Below, piece by piece: positions 1-8,206 of a stretch of 15,836 nt of DNA. How positions within the stretch are numbered: the stretch's first letter is position 1; each line of letters opens with the position of its first letter. The position numbers and the translations under genes are program-made. Source of the stretch: Spirochaetes bacterium GWF1_49_6 (GTDB taxonomy: Bacteria > Spirochaetota > Brevinematia > Brevinematales > GWF1-51-8); contig MIBD01000129.1 of the NCBI GenBank assembly GCA_001829395.1, forward strand, positions 4,885 through 20,720, read 5' to 3'. The notes under the pieces are model-generated. The model did no database searches. It worked only from the letters and a program-made list of their open reading frames with translations, and was not told where the DNA came from.

Positions 1-1599
1 GCGTTAATCCATCTCCTGTCGCATTTTAATAATCTATTCGGCGCCTATTTCGAGGAAAACCGCCAGCAGAGCGATGAGCAGAACCTGATCGATAACGCGT
101 TTTCCGACCTCTATAACGCGTTCGCGGTGAATATCGGCGACGATTTCCTTTTCTCATACCTCATCGGGACTATCGTGAAGTTCCTCAACGCCGAAGTCGG
201 GCTTCTCCAGATATTCGACGATAACGATGTGATGAACTTTTCCATGGGGTTCAAGTCCGAAAGCCTCAAACAGATCACATACGAAGGGATGGAGATCAAG
301 GACTACCTCTTCGGCACCAAGGATATTCTCCTCATCAACGAGGCGGAAGACAATCCCAAGATACATATAGAGGATTCCGACCGCCAGCACATGAAAAGTA
401 TTATGGCGGTACCGTTATTCAATAAAGGCGTGCTGGTCGCGATCATCTATTTGGTCAATAAGAGCTATGCCTCCGATTCGGACAGTTTCAACGAAGCCGA
501 CAAGCAATTCGTATCCAACCTTTCCATCCAGATCGGCGCGATTATCACGAACGCCCTCTTGTATAAGAAAACGATCGAGCTGAAGGAATTTAACGAAGAG
601 GTGCTGGAGAACATACCGGTGGGCATCCTGAACGCGTCCGCGGACGGGAAAACCATATTCACCAACAGGTACATGCGGGACTTTCTCGCCGAGATGAAGA
701 TGAGTCTTGGTTCGATCATCGAACTGGTAGAAAATAAGGCCGACCCGGAGTTCTTCGGGAAGGAGTTCCATATCCCCGTCAAGGACAGGGATTTTTACTT
801 CAGCGTCTCGAAACGTATCCTGAGTATCGGGTATAAGCCCTCGGTGCACCTGTACACCATATTCGATATCACCTCCGAGAAGGAGATCGAATCCCAGCTC
901 CGCAGGACGGAAAAACTCGCGTCCGCCGGGGAACTGGTCTCCAGTATCGCCCACGAGATCAAGAACCCGTTAACCTCCATCAAGGGATTCGCCGACCTGT
1001 TATGGCAGAGAATCCACGACGAGGAATTCGTACTGAAATTCGCGAATATTGTCTCCCGCGAGATCAACCGCCTGAATAATATTATCGATCGGTTCCTGTC
1101 GTTCGCGAAACCCCAGATCGGGGTACTTTCTACTGTCGACATGAATTCCATCATATCGGAAGTCAGCGAAGTGATCGGGTATAGCCTCAAGGAGAGCCGG
1201 ATCGCGTTGGAACTCCATACAAAGCGCGAGATCATCGTGTACGGCAACCGCGAACTCCTGACGCAGGTGATGATGAATGTCATCCTGAATTCGATACAGG
1301 CGCTGAAAAATACCAAACGAAAGAAAAAGTATATCCGTATTACCGAAAACTTTGTCGACGGAAACGCCGATATAGTGATAGAGGATAACGGCGAGGGCAT
1401 CAAGAAAGAGGACTTGGATAAGGTGTTCAACCCGTTCTATACGACGAAATCCCAGGGAAGCGGGCTGGGCCTCTCCATCTCGCATCGTATCATTACCGAG
1501 CATAAAGGAACGATGACCCTCGAATCGAAGGTCGGGGAATATACCCGTCTGACTATACAGCTCCCGGTATTTGAAAAATCATGGGTTGAGGAAAAATGA
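1..1599 (+). CDS. Sensor histidine kinase (GAF-PAS-HisKA-HATPase), 5' partial
   Basis: The frame is open from base 1, so the true start lies upstream; the GTG at 127 sits in the middle of the protein. The visible 532 residues begin with a helical stretch, then a GAF-like domain (about residues 50-185), a short PAS-like segment (about 190-290), and a HisKA domain whose phospho-acceptor His is encoded at 952-954 (SIAHEIKNPL). The ATPase domain has an N box (NVILNSIQAL), a G1 box (EDNGEGI), an F box (NPFYTTK) and a G2 box (GSGLGLS). No membrane segment is visible, so this part looks cytosolic and would sense a ligand or redox state through GAF/PAS. The kinase is of the NtrB/AtoS-like class that pairs with sigma-54 activators. 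Its TGA overlaps the ATG of the next gene (ATGA at 1596-1599), so the two are almost certainly a cognate, translationally coupled pair. Confidence 0.93.
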   Translation, partial: ALIHLLSHFNNLFGAYFEENRQQSDEQNLIDNAFSDLYNAFAVNIGDDFLFSYLIGTIVKFLNAEVGLLQIFDDNDVMNFSMGFKSESLKQITYEGMEIKDYLFGTKDILLINEAEDNPKIHIEDSDRQHMKSIMAVPLFNKGVLVAIIYLVNKSYASDSDSFNEADKQFVSNLSIQIGAIITNALLYKKTIELKEFNEEVLENIPVGILNASADGKTIFTNRYMRDFLAEMKMSLGSIIELVENKADPEFFGKEFHIPVKDRDFYFSVSKRILSIGYKPSVHLYTIFDITSEKEIESQLRRTEKLASAGELVSSIAHEIKNPLTSIKGFADLLWQRIHDEEFVLKFANIVSREINRLNNIIDRFLSFAKPQIGVLSTVDMNSIISEVSEVIGYSLKESRIALELHTKREIIVYGNRELLTQVMMNVILNSIQALKNTKRKKKYIRITENFVDGNADIVIEDNGEGIKKEDLDKVFNPFYTTKSQGSGLGLSISHRIITEHKGTMTLESKVGEYTRLTIQLPVFEKSWVEEK

Positions 1600-2954
1600 A
1601 ACGAACTCTATTAGTGGCGGACGACGAGTACGGTATCCGCGAATTCCTGTACGAACTATTCAAAGAGACCTACGAGGTCAAACTCGCGACTGACGGTAAA
1701 GAAGCGATCGCGCTCTTCGACCGGGAGATATTCGATGTCGCGCTGATCGACCTTCGTATGCCCGAAGTATCCGGCGTAGAAGTGTTGGAGTATCTCAAGG
1801 AAAAAAATATCGACACCATACCGATAGTCATCACCGCCGACAGGGATATCGATCACGCGGTCGAGGCTATGAAGATGGGCGCCTACGACTATATCACGAA
1901 GCCCATGGACTATAAAAAACTCACTATCACCATCCATAACGCTATCGAGAAAAAAGGCCTCAAGGAACGTATCGATACGCTGGAACGGGACATCAAAGGC
2001 CCCCTCTTTTTCTCCAATATCATCAGCCAGAGTAAAGAGATGCGCAGTGTTTTCAACAATATCGAGAACGTGCTGAATAACGACGCGACCGTGCTGATCT
2101 ACGGCGAGAGCGGCACCGGTAAAGAACTGATCGCGCGGGCGATCCACTTTAACGGCAACCGCGCCCAGAAACCGTTTATCCCCGTGGACTGCGCGTCGAT
2201 CCCGGAATCGCTGATAGAAACCGAATTGTTCGGCTATGAAAAGGGTTCGTTCACCGGCGCGGGGAAAACCACCCGCGGGAAATTCGAACTCGCGGACGAG
2301 GGTACGCTATTCCTCGACGAGATTTCGAATATTTCCATGGACGCGCAGGCGAAACTGCTCCGCGTGATACAGGAACGTGAATTTCTGAGGATAGGCGGGG
2401 AAAAACACATATCGGTGAATGTCCGTATCATCAGCGCATCCAACAAGGACCTGAAAAAAATGATCCAGGACGGGACATTCCGCGAGGACCTCTATTACCG
2501 CCTCAACGTTATCCCGATCCACCTCCCGCCCGTACGCGAGCGTAAGGAAGACATCCCCCTTCTCATCCAGCACTTTCTCAAGATATTCAACGAGCGCTAC
2601 CAGAAGAAGGCTCTGTTCGACAGCGGGACATTGAAGATACTGATGGACTACCGTTGGCCGGGTAATGTGCGCGAGCTTGAAAACGTCATCAACCGTATCA
2701 TCCTGACCTCCGATAACGACGTGATTCTCCCTGAGATGCTGCCTGTCGAAATCCGCCGCGCGGGACTTTCTATTATGACCGGAACGGAACTCCTCGAAGC
2801 GGATATTACGCTGGATAATCTGGAAAAGATTCATATCGAGAAACTGCTCAAAAAGCACGAATACAATATCTCCACTGTCGCGGAAATCCTCGGGGTTACC
2901 CGGAAGACACTCTACGCGAAAATGGAGAAATTCGGACTGCAGAAGAAGACTTAA
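1596..2954 (+). CDS. NtrC-family sigma-54-dependent response regulator
   Basis: The 452-residue protein has the full three-domain plan. The receiver domain (1-120) has acidic D9/D10, phospho-acceptor D52 (IDLRMP), T80 and K102. The AAA+ domain (about 140-375) has Walker A GESGTGKE at 170-177, Walker B GTLFLDE at 236-242, and a sigma-54-contacting loop at 217-222 that reads GSFTGA instead of the commoner GAFTGA. The Phe-Thr that touches sigma-54 is kept. A Fis-type helix-turn-helix lies at about 424-446 (VAEILGVTRKTLYAKM). It would be phosphorylated by the upstream kinase and would open sigma-54 promoters. The start has a GAGG ribosome site inside the kinase end. Its targets are not visible: I found no convincing sigma-54 promoter in the intergenic gaps here. 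Its stop overlaps that of the convergent HD-GYP gene. Confidence 0.95.
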   Translation: MKRTLLVADDEYGIREFLYELFKETYEVKLATDGKEAIALFDREIFDVALIDLRMPEVSGVEVLEYLKEKNIDTIPIVITADRDIDHAVEAMKMGAYDYITKPMDYKKLTITIHNAIEKKGLKERIDTLERDIKGPLFFSNIISQSKEMRSVFNNIENVLNNDATVLIYGESGTGKELIARAIHFNGNRAQKPFIPVDCASIPESLIETELFGYEKGSFTGAGKTTRGKFELADEGTLFLDEISNISMDAQAKLLRVIQEREFLRIGGEKHISVNVRIISASNKDLKKMIQDGTFREDLYYRLNVIPIHLPPVRERKEDIPLLIQHFLKIFNERYQKKALFDSGTLKILMDYRWPGNVRELENVINRIILTSDNDVILPEMLPVEIRRAGLSIMTGTELLEADITLDNLEKIHIEKLLKKHEYNISTVAEILGVTRKTLYAKMEKFGLQKKT

Positions 2955-4315
2955 CCCTCAATCTTGAGGTTGGGGATGATTTTTTCCAGCTTCGCTAGAA
3001 TAGTCCGGTCGATTTCATGGTTATTCGCCATATCCTGCATAATCTGTAAACATTTATCCAGTTCGAGCCCTTCGCGGTACGGACGCTTACTGGAAAGCGC
3101 GTCGTAGATATCCGCGACGGAGATGATCTTCGCTATCTCCGGGATTTTTTCGTCCGTCAGACGGTCGGGGTATCCCTCGCCGTTCAGCTTCTCGTGATGG
3201 GCCTTCACATAGGTCGCTATCTCGAACAGGGGCTTATAGGTCGAAACGATATCGAAGCCCAACTCGGAGTGCCGTTTGATCTGCCGGAACTCGTCCTCGG
3301 TCAATCTCCCCGGCTTATTCAGGACCAGCTTACTGACCCCGAGTTTCCCTATATCGTGCAGTATCCCGGTAATCTCGATCTTATCGATCACGGATGAGCG
3401 GAGCCCCATCGCCTTGGCGATCTCCATCGATATCTGCATGACGCGGCGGGAATGCCCGGCGGTGTACTGGTCGTCCCGTTCCAGTATCTCCACGATGGTG
3501 GAGAGGATATCCTCATATTCCTTCTCGATATTTTCGCGCAGTTTTTTTAGCTGCCCCTCTTTCTCGGAACGCTCCCTGAGAGTGATCCCGTAACGCATCG
3601 TCAGCATCACCGTAATAATGAAGCTGAACATCGTGAAGCCGATGGAGGACGCCGAATTATCCAGCATGGGTAAAAAACCGTTATTACTGAGCTTGAGGAT
3701 AGCGATACCGTTAAAAATCAGCAGGACGACGCTGCCAAAAATGAAACCCATCTCATTCGTCGCCAGCTTACCATGGTATCGGGCATTGTTAGCGGCATAA
3801 CCCGCCGATTTAATGAAATTGATTAAAAACACCACCCCGTGAACGGCAAGCACGCCGACGTATAAATATCCCGGGGTTCCCTGGGTGATACTGCCGAACG
3901 TTACCGGAACGGGCAGAATAAACCACGGAGTAAACATTAACGGGATAGTCGCGCAAATCAGCCCGATCATAATCCCGCGTAAGATATTGTTTTCATCCTT
4001 TACATTAAAAATATGCTTCGGCAGACGAATGAAGGAAATCAATGCGACCGCGATACCGATATGCTGAATCCGGTGCATCCAGAGATTCAGCTCGAATACG
4101 TCCGATATCAATAGAATGGCTTGCGGGGTGACATAGAGCAATGCCCCCAGCGAAAATTCTATATAATTCTGGATTTCCTTTTTCTGGTAGATTCCCTGAT
4201 ACGTGGTTTTCCGGTTCTCGAACCATACATAGGTAAGAAAACACGCATTCAGGAGGTTTAACACGATACTCAGCACATTGATTAAGGTCGGAACAAGAGG
4301 CACCGTTTCGTTCAT
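2951..4315 (-). CDS. Membrane-bound HD-GYP protein, predicted c-di-GMP phosphodiesterase
   Basis: 454 residues. The first ~245 are hydrophobic with about seven membrane spans (near 8-30, 53-72, 84-97, 112-135, 148-168, 188-208, 222-241), resembling the 7TM sensor regions found before histidine kinases and cyclases. A short coiled linker (245-275) leads to an HD-GYP domain. Visible residues are H288, the HD pair H320-D321, H349, the doublet H373-H374, GYP at 381-383, and D402 (VADIYDAL). The usual HHExxDGxGYP motif has Asn at 378 where Asp is common; this variation occurs in active family members. The predicted reaction is hydrolysis of c-di-GMP at the inner membrane in response to a signal sensed by the 7TM part. 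Its ATG overlaps the upstream gene's stop (TGATG at 4313-4317). It lies tail to tail with the sigma-54 regulator. Confidence 0.93.
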   Translation of the reverse strand: MNETVPLVPTLINVLSIVLNLLNACFLTYVWFENRKTTYQGIYQKKEIQNYIEFSLGALLYVTPQAILLISDVFELNLWMHRIQHIGIAVALISFIRLPKHIFNVKDENNILRGIMIGLICATIPLMFTPWFILPVPVTFGSITQGTPGYLYVGVLAVHGVVFLINFIKSAGYAANNARYHGKLATNEMGFIFGSVVLLIFNGIAILKLSNNGFLPMLDNSASSIGFTMFSFIITVMLTMRYGITLRERSEKEGQLKKLRENIEKEYEDILSTIVEILERDDQYTAGHSRRVMQISMEIAKAMGLRSSVIDKIEITGILHDIGKLGVSKLVLNKPGRLTEDEFRQIKRHSELGFDIVSTYKPLFEIATYVKAHHEKLNGEGYPDRLTDEKIPEIAKIISVADIYDALSSKRPYREGLELDKCLQIMQDMANNHEIDRTILAKLEKIIPNLKIEG

Positions 4316-5544
4316 CAGGACTTAACCTCTACACATTTAATAAACACATCGACCAAATCTGGGTCGTAATCCGTGCCCTTCCCGGTACGCAGTATAATCA
4401 TCGCATCCTCGCGGCTTAACGCGGCGCGATAAAAACGGTCGGTCGTTAATGCGTCGTAGGTATCCGCTATCTGGATAATCCTCGCGAATAACGGGATTTT
4501 CTCGCCGATGATACCGTTGGGATATCCCGTGCCGTCCCAGTTCTCATGGTGATACAGCACATAGTCCGCGAAGCGGGAAAATTGCGAACTTTTCCGCAGG
4601 ATGTCCGCGCCGATCTGGGGATGCTTCTTTATCCGCATAAAATCTTCGGAATTGATAATTTTCCGGCTGCTGTATTCCTCGATAGCTATCCCGACATATC
4701 CTATATCGTGCAGGAGCGCCGCGGTCTGGAGTTCTTCCAGCGATTCGGCGTTCAAACCGATCCGGTTTCCTATCAGGGTCGCGTAGAGACTGACTTTCTC
4801 GGAATGCCCCTTCAGGAATTCGTTCTTCGATTCCAGCATATTCACGACCAGGTAAATCGACGACTCGTAGCTTTCTTTTTCCTTACCTGTCATCTCGTCC
4901 AATGAAGCAATCTCCGCATGAAGTTCCCGGTTCAACTGGGAGTATTTAAAAATAAAGAAAAACGGCAGCAGGAACGGGAGTATCCACGCCCCGTACAGCA
5001 GGGAAATACTTTCGAAGATCGTATCGATGGTGTTGACGCCGATCATTAAAAAAAACAAAAATGACAGAACCCTGTTCTCGATGGCAATCTGCCGGTTGGG
5101 ATTTTTCGCGAACAGCAGGTGAACGCTTTCGGAAATCAGGAATATAGAAAAATATCCGTGCGCGGCGTATTCCATCGTGCATAATCCTGTAAAACCCGCG
5201 ACCGCGCTGATGACGAACAGGACAACCGAGAGGATCATCCGCTGTCTCAGATGCTTCGGGTTAGCATTGGTCGAATTAAAAATGAAAATAAAAAACGCCG
5301 ACACCAGCATGAATATCAGGTAAAACATCCTGTATAATTCGACCGAAAATACCGGATACTGCATGTATTTCGTTAAAAATATTGAGTTAAGAATAATAGT
5401 CGCGAATAAATAAATTCCCGAACTGGAGATTCGCACATCGAAAAACCTTGTTTTCACTAATCCGCGTTGGAACGCGAAAATAACAAGACCCCAGATAGAA
5501 AACGCAATAATGAATAGTAGTACAATTCCCTGTAAACGAATCAT
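4315..5544 (-). CDS. Membrane-bound HD-GYP protein, predicted c-di-GMP phosphodiesterase (second copy)
   Basis: 409 residues, first gene of a two-gene minus-strand operon. About six or seven membrane spans fill residues 4-200 (for example 4-26, 42-58, 68-90, 101-118, 154-173, 180-198). They show no recognisable similarity to the other HD-GYP protein's membrane part. The HD-GYP domain (about 220-405) has H247, the HD pair H279-D280, H308, H332-H333, canonical DGTGYP at 337-342, and D361 (IADTYDAL). All catalytic positions are present, so hydrolysis of c-di-GMP is the likely activity. The start ATG is preceded by AAGGAAAAGAA on the coding strand, a plausible ribosome site. With the downstream gene overlapping by one base, the two proteins are probably made together, each reading a different membrane signal. 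Confidence 0.93.
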   Translation of the reverse strand: MIRLQGIVLLFIIAFSIWGLVIFAFQRGLVKTRFFDVRISSSGIYLFATIILNSIFLTKYMQYPVFSVELYRMFYLIFMLVSAFFIFIFNSTNANPKHLRQRMILSVVLFVISAVAGFTGLCTMEYAAHGYFSIFLISESVHLLFAKNPNRQIAIENRVLSFLFFLMIGVNTIDTIFESISLLYGAWILPFLLPFFFIFKYSQLNRELHAEIASLDEMTGKEKESYESSIYLVVNMLESKNEFLKGHSEKVSLYATLIGNRIGLNAESLEELQTAALLHDIGYVGIAIEEYSSRKIINSEDFMRIKKHPQIGADILRKSSQFSRFADYVLYHHENWDGTGYPNGIIGEKIPLFARIIQIADTYDALTTDRFYRAALSREDAMIILRTGKGTDYDPDLVDVFIKCVEVKS

Positions 5545-5571
5545 TTCTTTTCCTTAAATCGCCCCTAATAT

Positions 5572-5599
5572 ATTGTAATATATTTTAAATTTAATACAA
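5572..5599 (-). promoter_or_regulatory. Candidate sigma-70 promoter of the HD-GYP operon
   Basis: On the minus strand TTGTAT (5594-5599) is followed after 16 bases by TACAAT (5572-5577), upstream of the ATG at 5544. The tract is very AT-rich, so alternative -10 boxes overlap. No sigma-54 consensus is present in this gap. Confidence 0.4.
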
Positions 5600-5620
5600 G
5601 CCGGAAATGCTTTTATTAAT

Positions 5621-5649
5621 AAAAAAAGGCGGGAGGTTACTCCCGCCTT
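5621..5649 (-). terminator. Intrinsic terminator of hppA
   Basis: A perfect 10-bp stem (AAGGCGGGAG with CTCCCGCCTT, 5626-5635 and 5640-5649) with a GTTA loop is followed on the minus strand by a run of T (5621-5625). It lies 16 bases past the hppA stop codon and separates hppA from the HD-GYP operon. Confidence 0.92.
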
Positions 5650-5665
5650 ACTATTTCGAATACTC

Positions 5666-8017
5666 TTATCTAAATAATCCTACCAGTTTGTTCAATGCAT
5701 AGATAGTCGCGCCGAACACGACCGCTACCATGCTCATCAGCTTGATGAGAATGTTCAGCGAAGGACCGGCTGTATCTTTGAACGGGTCGCCTACGGTATC
5801 GCCGACAACGGCGGCTTTATGAGCCTCGCTGCCTTTTCCGCCGAGCGCTCCGCCCTCGATATACTTCTTAGCGTTATCCCATGCACCGCCGGCGTTGGCC
5901 ATCATAACCGCCAACGGGAAACCGGTGACCAGCGCGCCCGCGAGAAGCCCTACCAGACTCGAGATACCGAAGAAGACTCCGGTCACGATCGGCATGATAA
6001 TCGCGAGAAGCGCGGGCAGGATCATTTCACGCTGCGCGCTCTTCGTACTGATACGTACGCAACTCGCGTAATCGGGATCGGTCGTACCTTCCATCAGTCC
6101 CTTGATCTCGCGGAACTGGCGGCGTACTTCCTCCACCATCTTATTAGCCGCGCGCCCGACAGCGCTCATCGAAAGCGAGCTGAAGAGGAACGGGGTCATC
6201 GAGCCGATGAACAGACCGATCAGCACCTCGGGAGTGATAACGTTCGCTACCACCACCAACTGGGTGCCTTCAATCTGACTTACCTTATGCGTGATCTCGT
6301 CACGGAAAGCGGCGAGAAGAGCGAGAGCGGTCAGCGCGGCGGAACCGATCGCGTAACCTTTTCCGGTCGCGGCGGTCGTGTTTCCGAGCGAATCAAGCGC
6401 GTCGGTTCTGCGGCGTACATCTTTACCCAATCCGCCCGCGGTTCCCGCCATTTCAGCGATACCGCCGGCGTTATCCGCGACAGGCCCGTAGGCGTCGGTC
6501 GCGAGGGTGATACCCAGAGTGGAAAGCATACCGATAGCGGCGGCGCCGATACCGTACAGTCCGAGAGCGTCTTTCATTTCGGCGGAACTACCCATTCCGG
6601 CAAAGAAATACGCGCCGATAATCGCAAATACAACGGTTACTACAGGTATCCATGTCGAAGCCATACCCAGAGAAAGACCGCCGATGACCAATGTCGCGGC
6701 GCCGGTCTTGGACTGATCGGCCAAATCTTTAGTGGGTTTATAGGTGTCGGATGTGAAGTACTCGGTGAAGAACCCGATGATGTTTCCGGCGATCAAACCG
6801 GTCGCAATCGAGAAGAATACGCCGATATACTGCATACCCATCGTGAAATACACGAGGAAGAACGCGGCTACAAGAATAAGCCCCGAGGATATATAAACAC
6901 CCCGGCGCAGAGCGCCCAATAGAACCGGCTGAGTCGCGTTGTCGTCCTTCGTACTGACTAGGAACGTACCTATGAGAGACGCGAATACGCCCATCGCCGC
7001 CAGCGCCATCGGTACTGTAACACCGAGGAGCGGATTCGACGCGAACGCTACCGCGCCCAAAGCCATAGTCGCTACAATAGAACCTACATAACTTTCATAA
7101 AGGTCGGCGCCCATACCTGCGACGTCGCCTACGTTATCGCCCACATTATCCGCGATAGTCGCGGGGTTGCGGGGGTCGTCTTCGGGAATACCCGCTTCGA
7201 CTTTACCTACAATATCCGCGCCCACGTCGGCAGACTTGGTATAGATACCGCCGCCTACACGCGCGAATAACGCCATCGACGATGCGCCCATTTCGAACGT
7301 CAGCATCGCCTGGGTGATCTCCTCAATAGGCAGGTTGGCGATATACTTCAGGCCGAGGAACCACAGAGAAAGGTCGAGCAGACCCAAACCAACGACGCTC
7401 ATACCCATGACCGCGCCGGCGGTAAACGCCACACGCAGAGCGGGGTTCAAGCCGTCTTTCGCTGCCCATGCTGTTCTACTGTTCGCGCGTGTCGCGATAT
7501 TCATCCCGATGAACCCTGCGAGACCGGAGAACAATCCGCCGGTCAGGAACGCATAGGGTACGAAGGGAGACAGAAGGTTATGGGAGATAGTCGATATGAT
7601 AAAGAGCAGAATAAACATCGCGATAAAAAAGATGATCACTACCTTATACTGCTGTCTGAGGTACGCGAACGCACCTTCGCGGATAGCGGCGGAAATCTTC
7701 TTTACCTTGTCGGAACCCTCGTCCTTCTTCAACACATATTTTGCGGCGAATACAACGAATATTAAAGCCGCAATAGCTGCCACGAACGCGATTAACGCGG
7801 GAATAGCGGCCTGAATATCAGCGCCGCCGGCCGCATTCTGCATCGGGGTGGTCTGAGCCACAGCGTCCGCCGCAGGAGCCGTTACCGCATTAGTAGCGGC
7901 AGGCTGAGCAGCGCCCGCTTCCTGCGCGTGGGCTACCGCATTGGATATGAGAAGCCCGGCGCAGAGCAGAGTTACGCCCGCTAAAAGTACCTTAGACCAA
8001 CGAATCTTTTTTAGCAT
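5666..8017 (-). CDS. hppA: K+-dependent membrane-bound ion-translocating pyrophosphatase
   Basis: 783 residues from the chosen ATG. It couples hydrolysis of pyrophosphate to pumping of Na+ and/or H+ across the membrane. Family signatures are clear: DDPRNPATIADNVGDNVGD (about 280-298) and GDTVGDPFKDTAGPSLN near the C-terminus, which bind Mg-pyrophosphate. GNTTAATGKG (545-554) has Ala549 and Gly552, the pair typical of K+-dependent enzymes; K+-independent ones have Lys and Thr. The pump-gate Glu sits in GADLYES (E308), the place seen in Na+-pumping members rather than the plant position four residues later. Unusually, about 65 residues precede the first canonical helix: a signal-peptide-like segment ending AHA-QE, then an Ala/Pro-rich linker. 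The GTG at 8023 is rejected because AGGAGG abuts it, whereas the ATG at 8017 has ideal 7-base spacing. It is a single-gene unit with its own promoter and terminator. Confidence 0.96.
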   Translation of the reverse strand: MLKKIRWSKVLLAGVTLLCAGLLISNAVAHAQEAGAAQPAATNAVTAPAADAVAQTTPMQNAAGGADIQAAIPALIAFVAAIAALIFVVFAAKYVLKKDEGSDKVKKISAAIREGAFAYLRQQYKVVIIFFIAMFILLFIISTISHNLLSPFVPYAFLTGGLFSGLAGFIGMNIATRANSRTAWAAKDGLNPALRVAFTAGAVMGMSVVGLGLLDLSLWFLGLKYIANLPIEEITQAMLTFEMGASSMALFARVGGGIYTKSADVGADIVGKVEAGIPEDDPRNPATIADNVGDNVGDVAGMGADLYESYVGSIVATMALGAVAFASNPLLGVTVPMALAAMGVFASLIGTFLVSTKDDNATQPVLLGALRRGVYISSGLILVAAFFLVYFTMGMQYIGVFFSIATGLIAGNIIGFFTEYFTSDTYKPTKDLADQSKTGAATLVIGGLSLGMASTWIPVVTVVFAIIGAYFFAGMGSSAEMKDALGLYGIGAAAIGMLSTLGITLATDAYGPVADNAGGIAEMAGTAGGLGKDVRRRTDALDSLGNTTAATGKGYAIGSAALTALALLAAFRDEITHKVSQIEGTQLVVVANVITPEVLIGLFIGSMTPFLFSSLSMSAVGRAANKMVEEVRRQFREIKGLMEGTTDPDYASCVRISTKSAQREMILPALLAIIMPIVTGVFFGISSLVGLLAGALVTGFPLAVMMANAGGAWDNAKKYIEGGALGGKGSEAHKAAVVGDTVGDPFKDTAGPSLNILIKLMSMVAVVFGATIYALNKLVGLFR

Positions 8018-8024
8018 GAACACT

Positions 8025-8030
8025 CCTCCT
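8025..8030 (-). promoter_or_regulatory. hppA ribosome-binding site that fixes the start
   Basis: AGGAGG on the minus strand lies 7 bases before the ATG at 8017 and only one base before the in-frame GTG at 8023. The spacing supports the ATG. Confidence 0.85.
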
Positions 8031-8067
8031 AACTTATGATTTGTATTAGAATAATTTGTCTCATGGT

Positions 8068-8096
8068 ATGATATAACAGATTTTAGGAATAATCAA
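8068..8096 (-). promoter_or_regulatory. hppA: Sigma-70 promoter of hppA
   Basis: TTGATT (8091-8096), a 17-base spacer and TATCAT (8068-8073) on the minus strand predict transcription from about 8061, giving a leader of about 44 bases. The left copy of the island's direct repeat begins 20 bases upstream of the -35 box. Confidence 0.65.
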
Positions 8097-8115
8097 GAAA
8101 TGCAATTTTTCAAAA

Positions 8116-8127
8116 TTTTTCCGTTTC
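8116..8127 (+). repeat. Left copy of 12-bp direct repeat bounding the AT-rich island
   Basis: TTTTTCCGTTTC, identical to 9720-9731 in the same orientation. The flanking bases differ (A before it here, T there; T after it here, C there). Confidence 0.6.
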
Positions 8128-8206
8128 TGAATATCCTTACAGCAGATTTACGTAAGAGTAAAGAATGTTAAGGAGATTTTCTATAAAGCTTTCTAGTTGA
8201 TTTATA

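Noticed and set aside
5545..5620. A sigma-54 promoter driving the HD-GYP operon, which would link it to the NtrC-type regulator
   Set aside because: No GG/GC pair with the -24/-12 spacing was found; a sigma-70-like promoter fits better.
5819..6922. A 367-codon open frame antisense to hppA
   Set aside because: Arg/Gly/His-rich low-complexity translation with no known motif; opposite a highly conserved gene.
8136..8156. CTTAC...GTAAG hairpin and TTACGTAA palindrome downstream of the cyclase-like gene, as a terminator
   Set aside because: The stem is only 5 bp and no T-run follows on the minus strand.
8181..8196. Near-palindrome CTATAAAGCTTTCTAG just after the cyclase-like stop
   Set aside because: It has no loop and no T-run, and the tract is AT-rich, so it may be chance; not a convincing terminator or operator.
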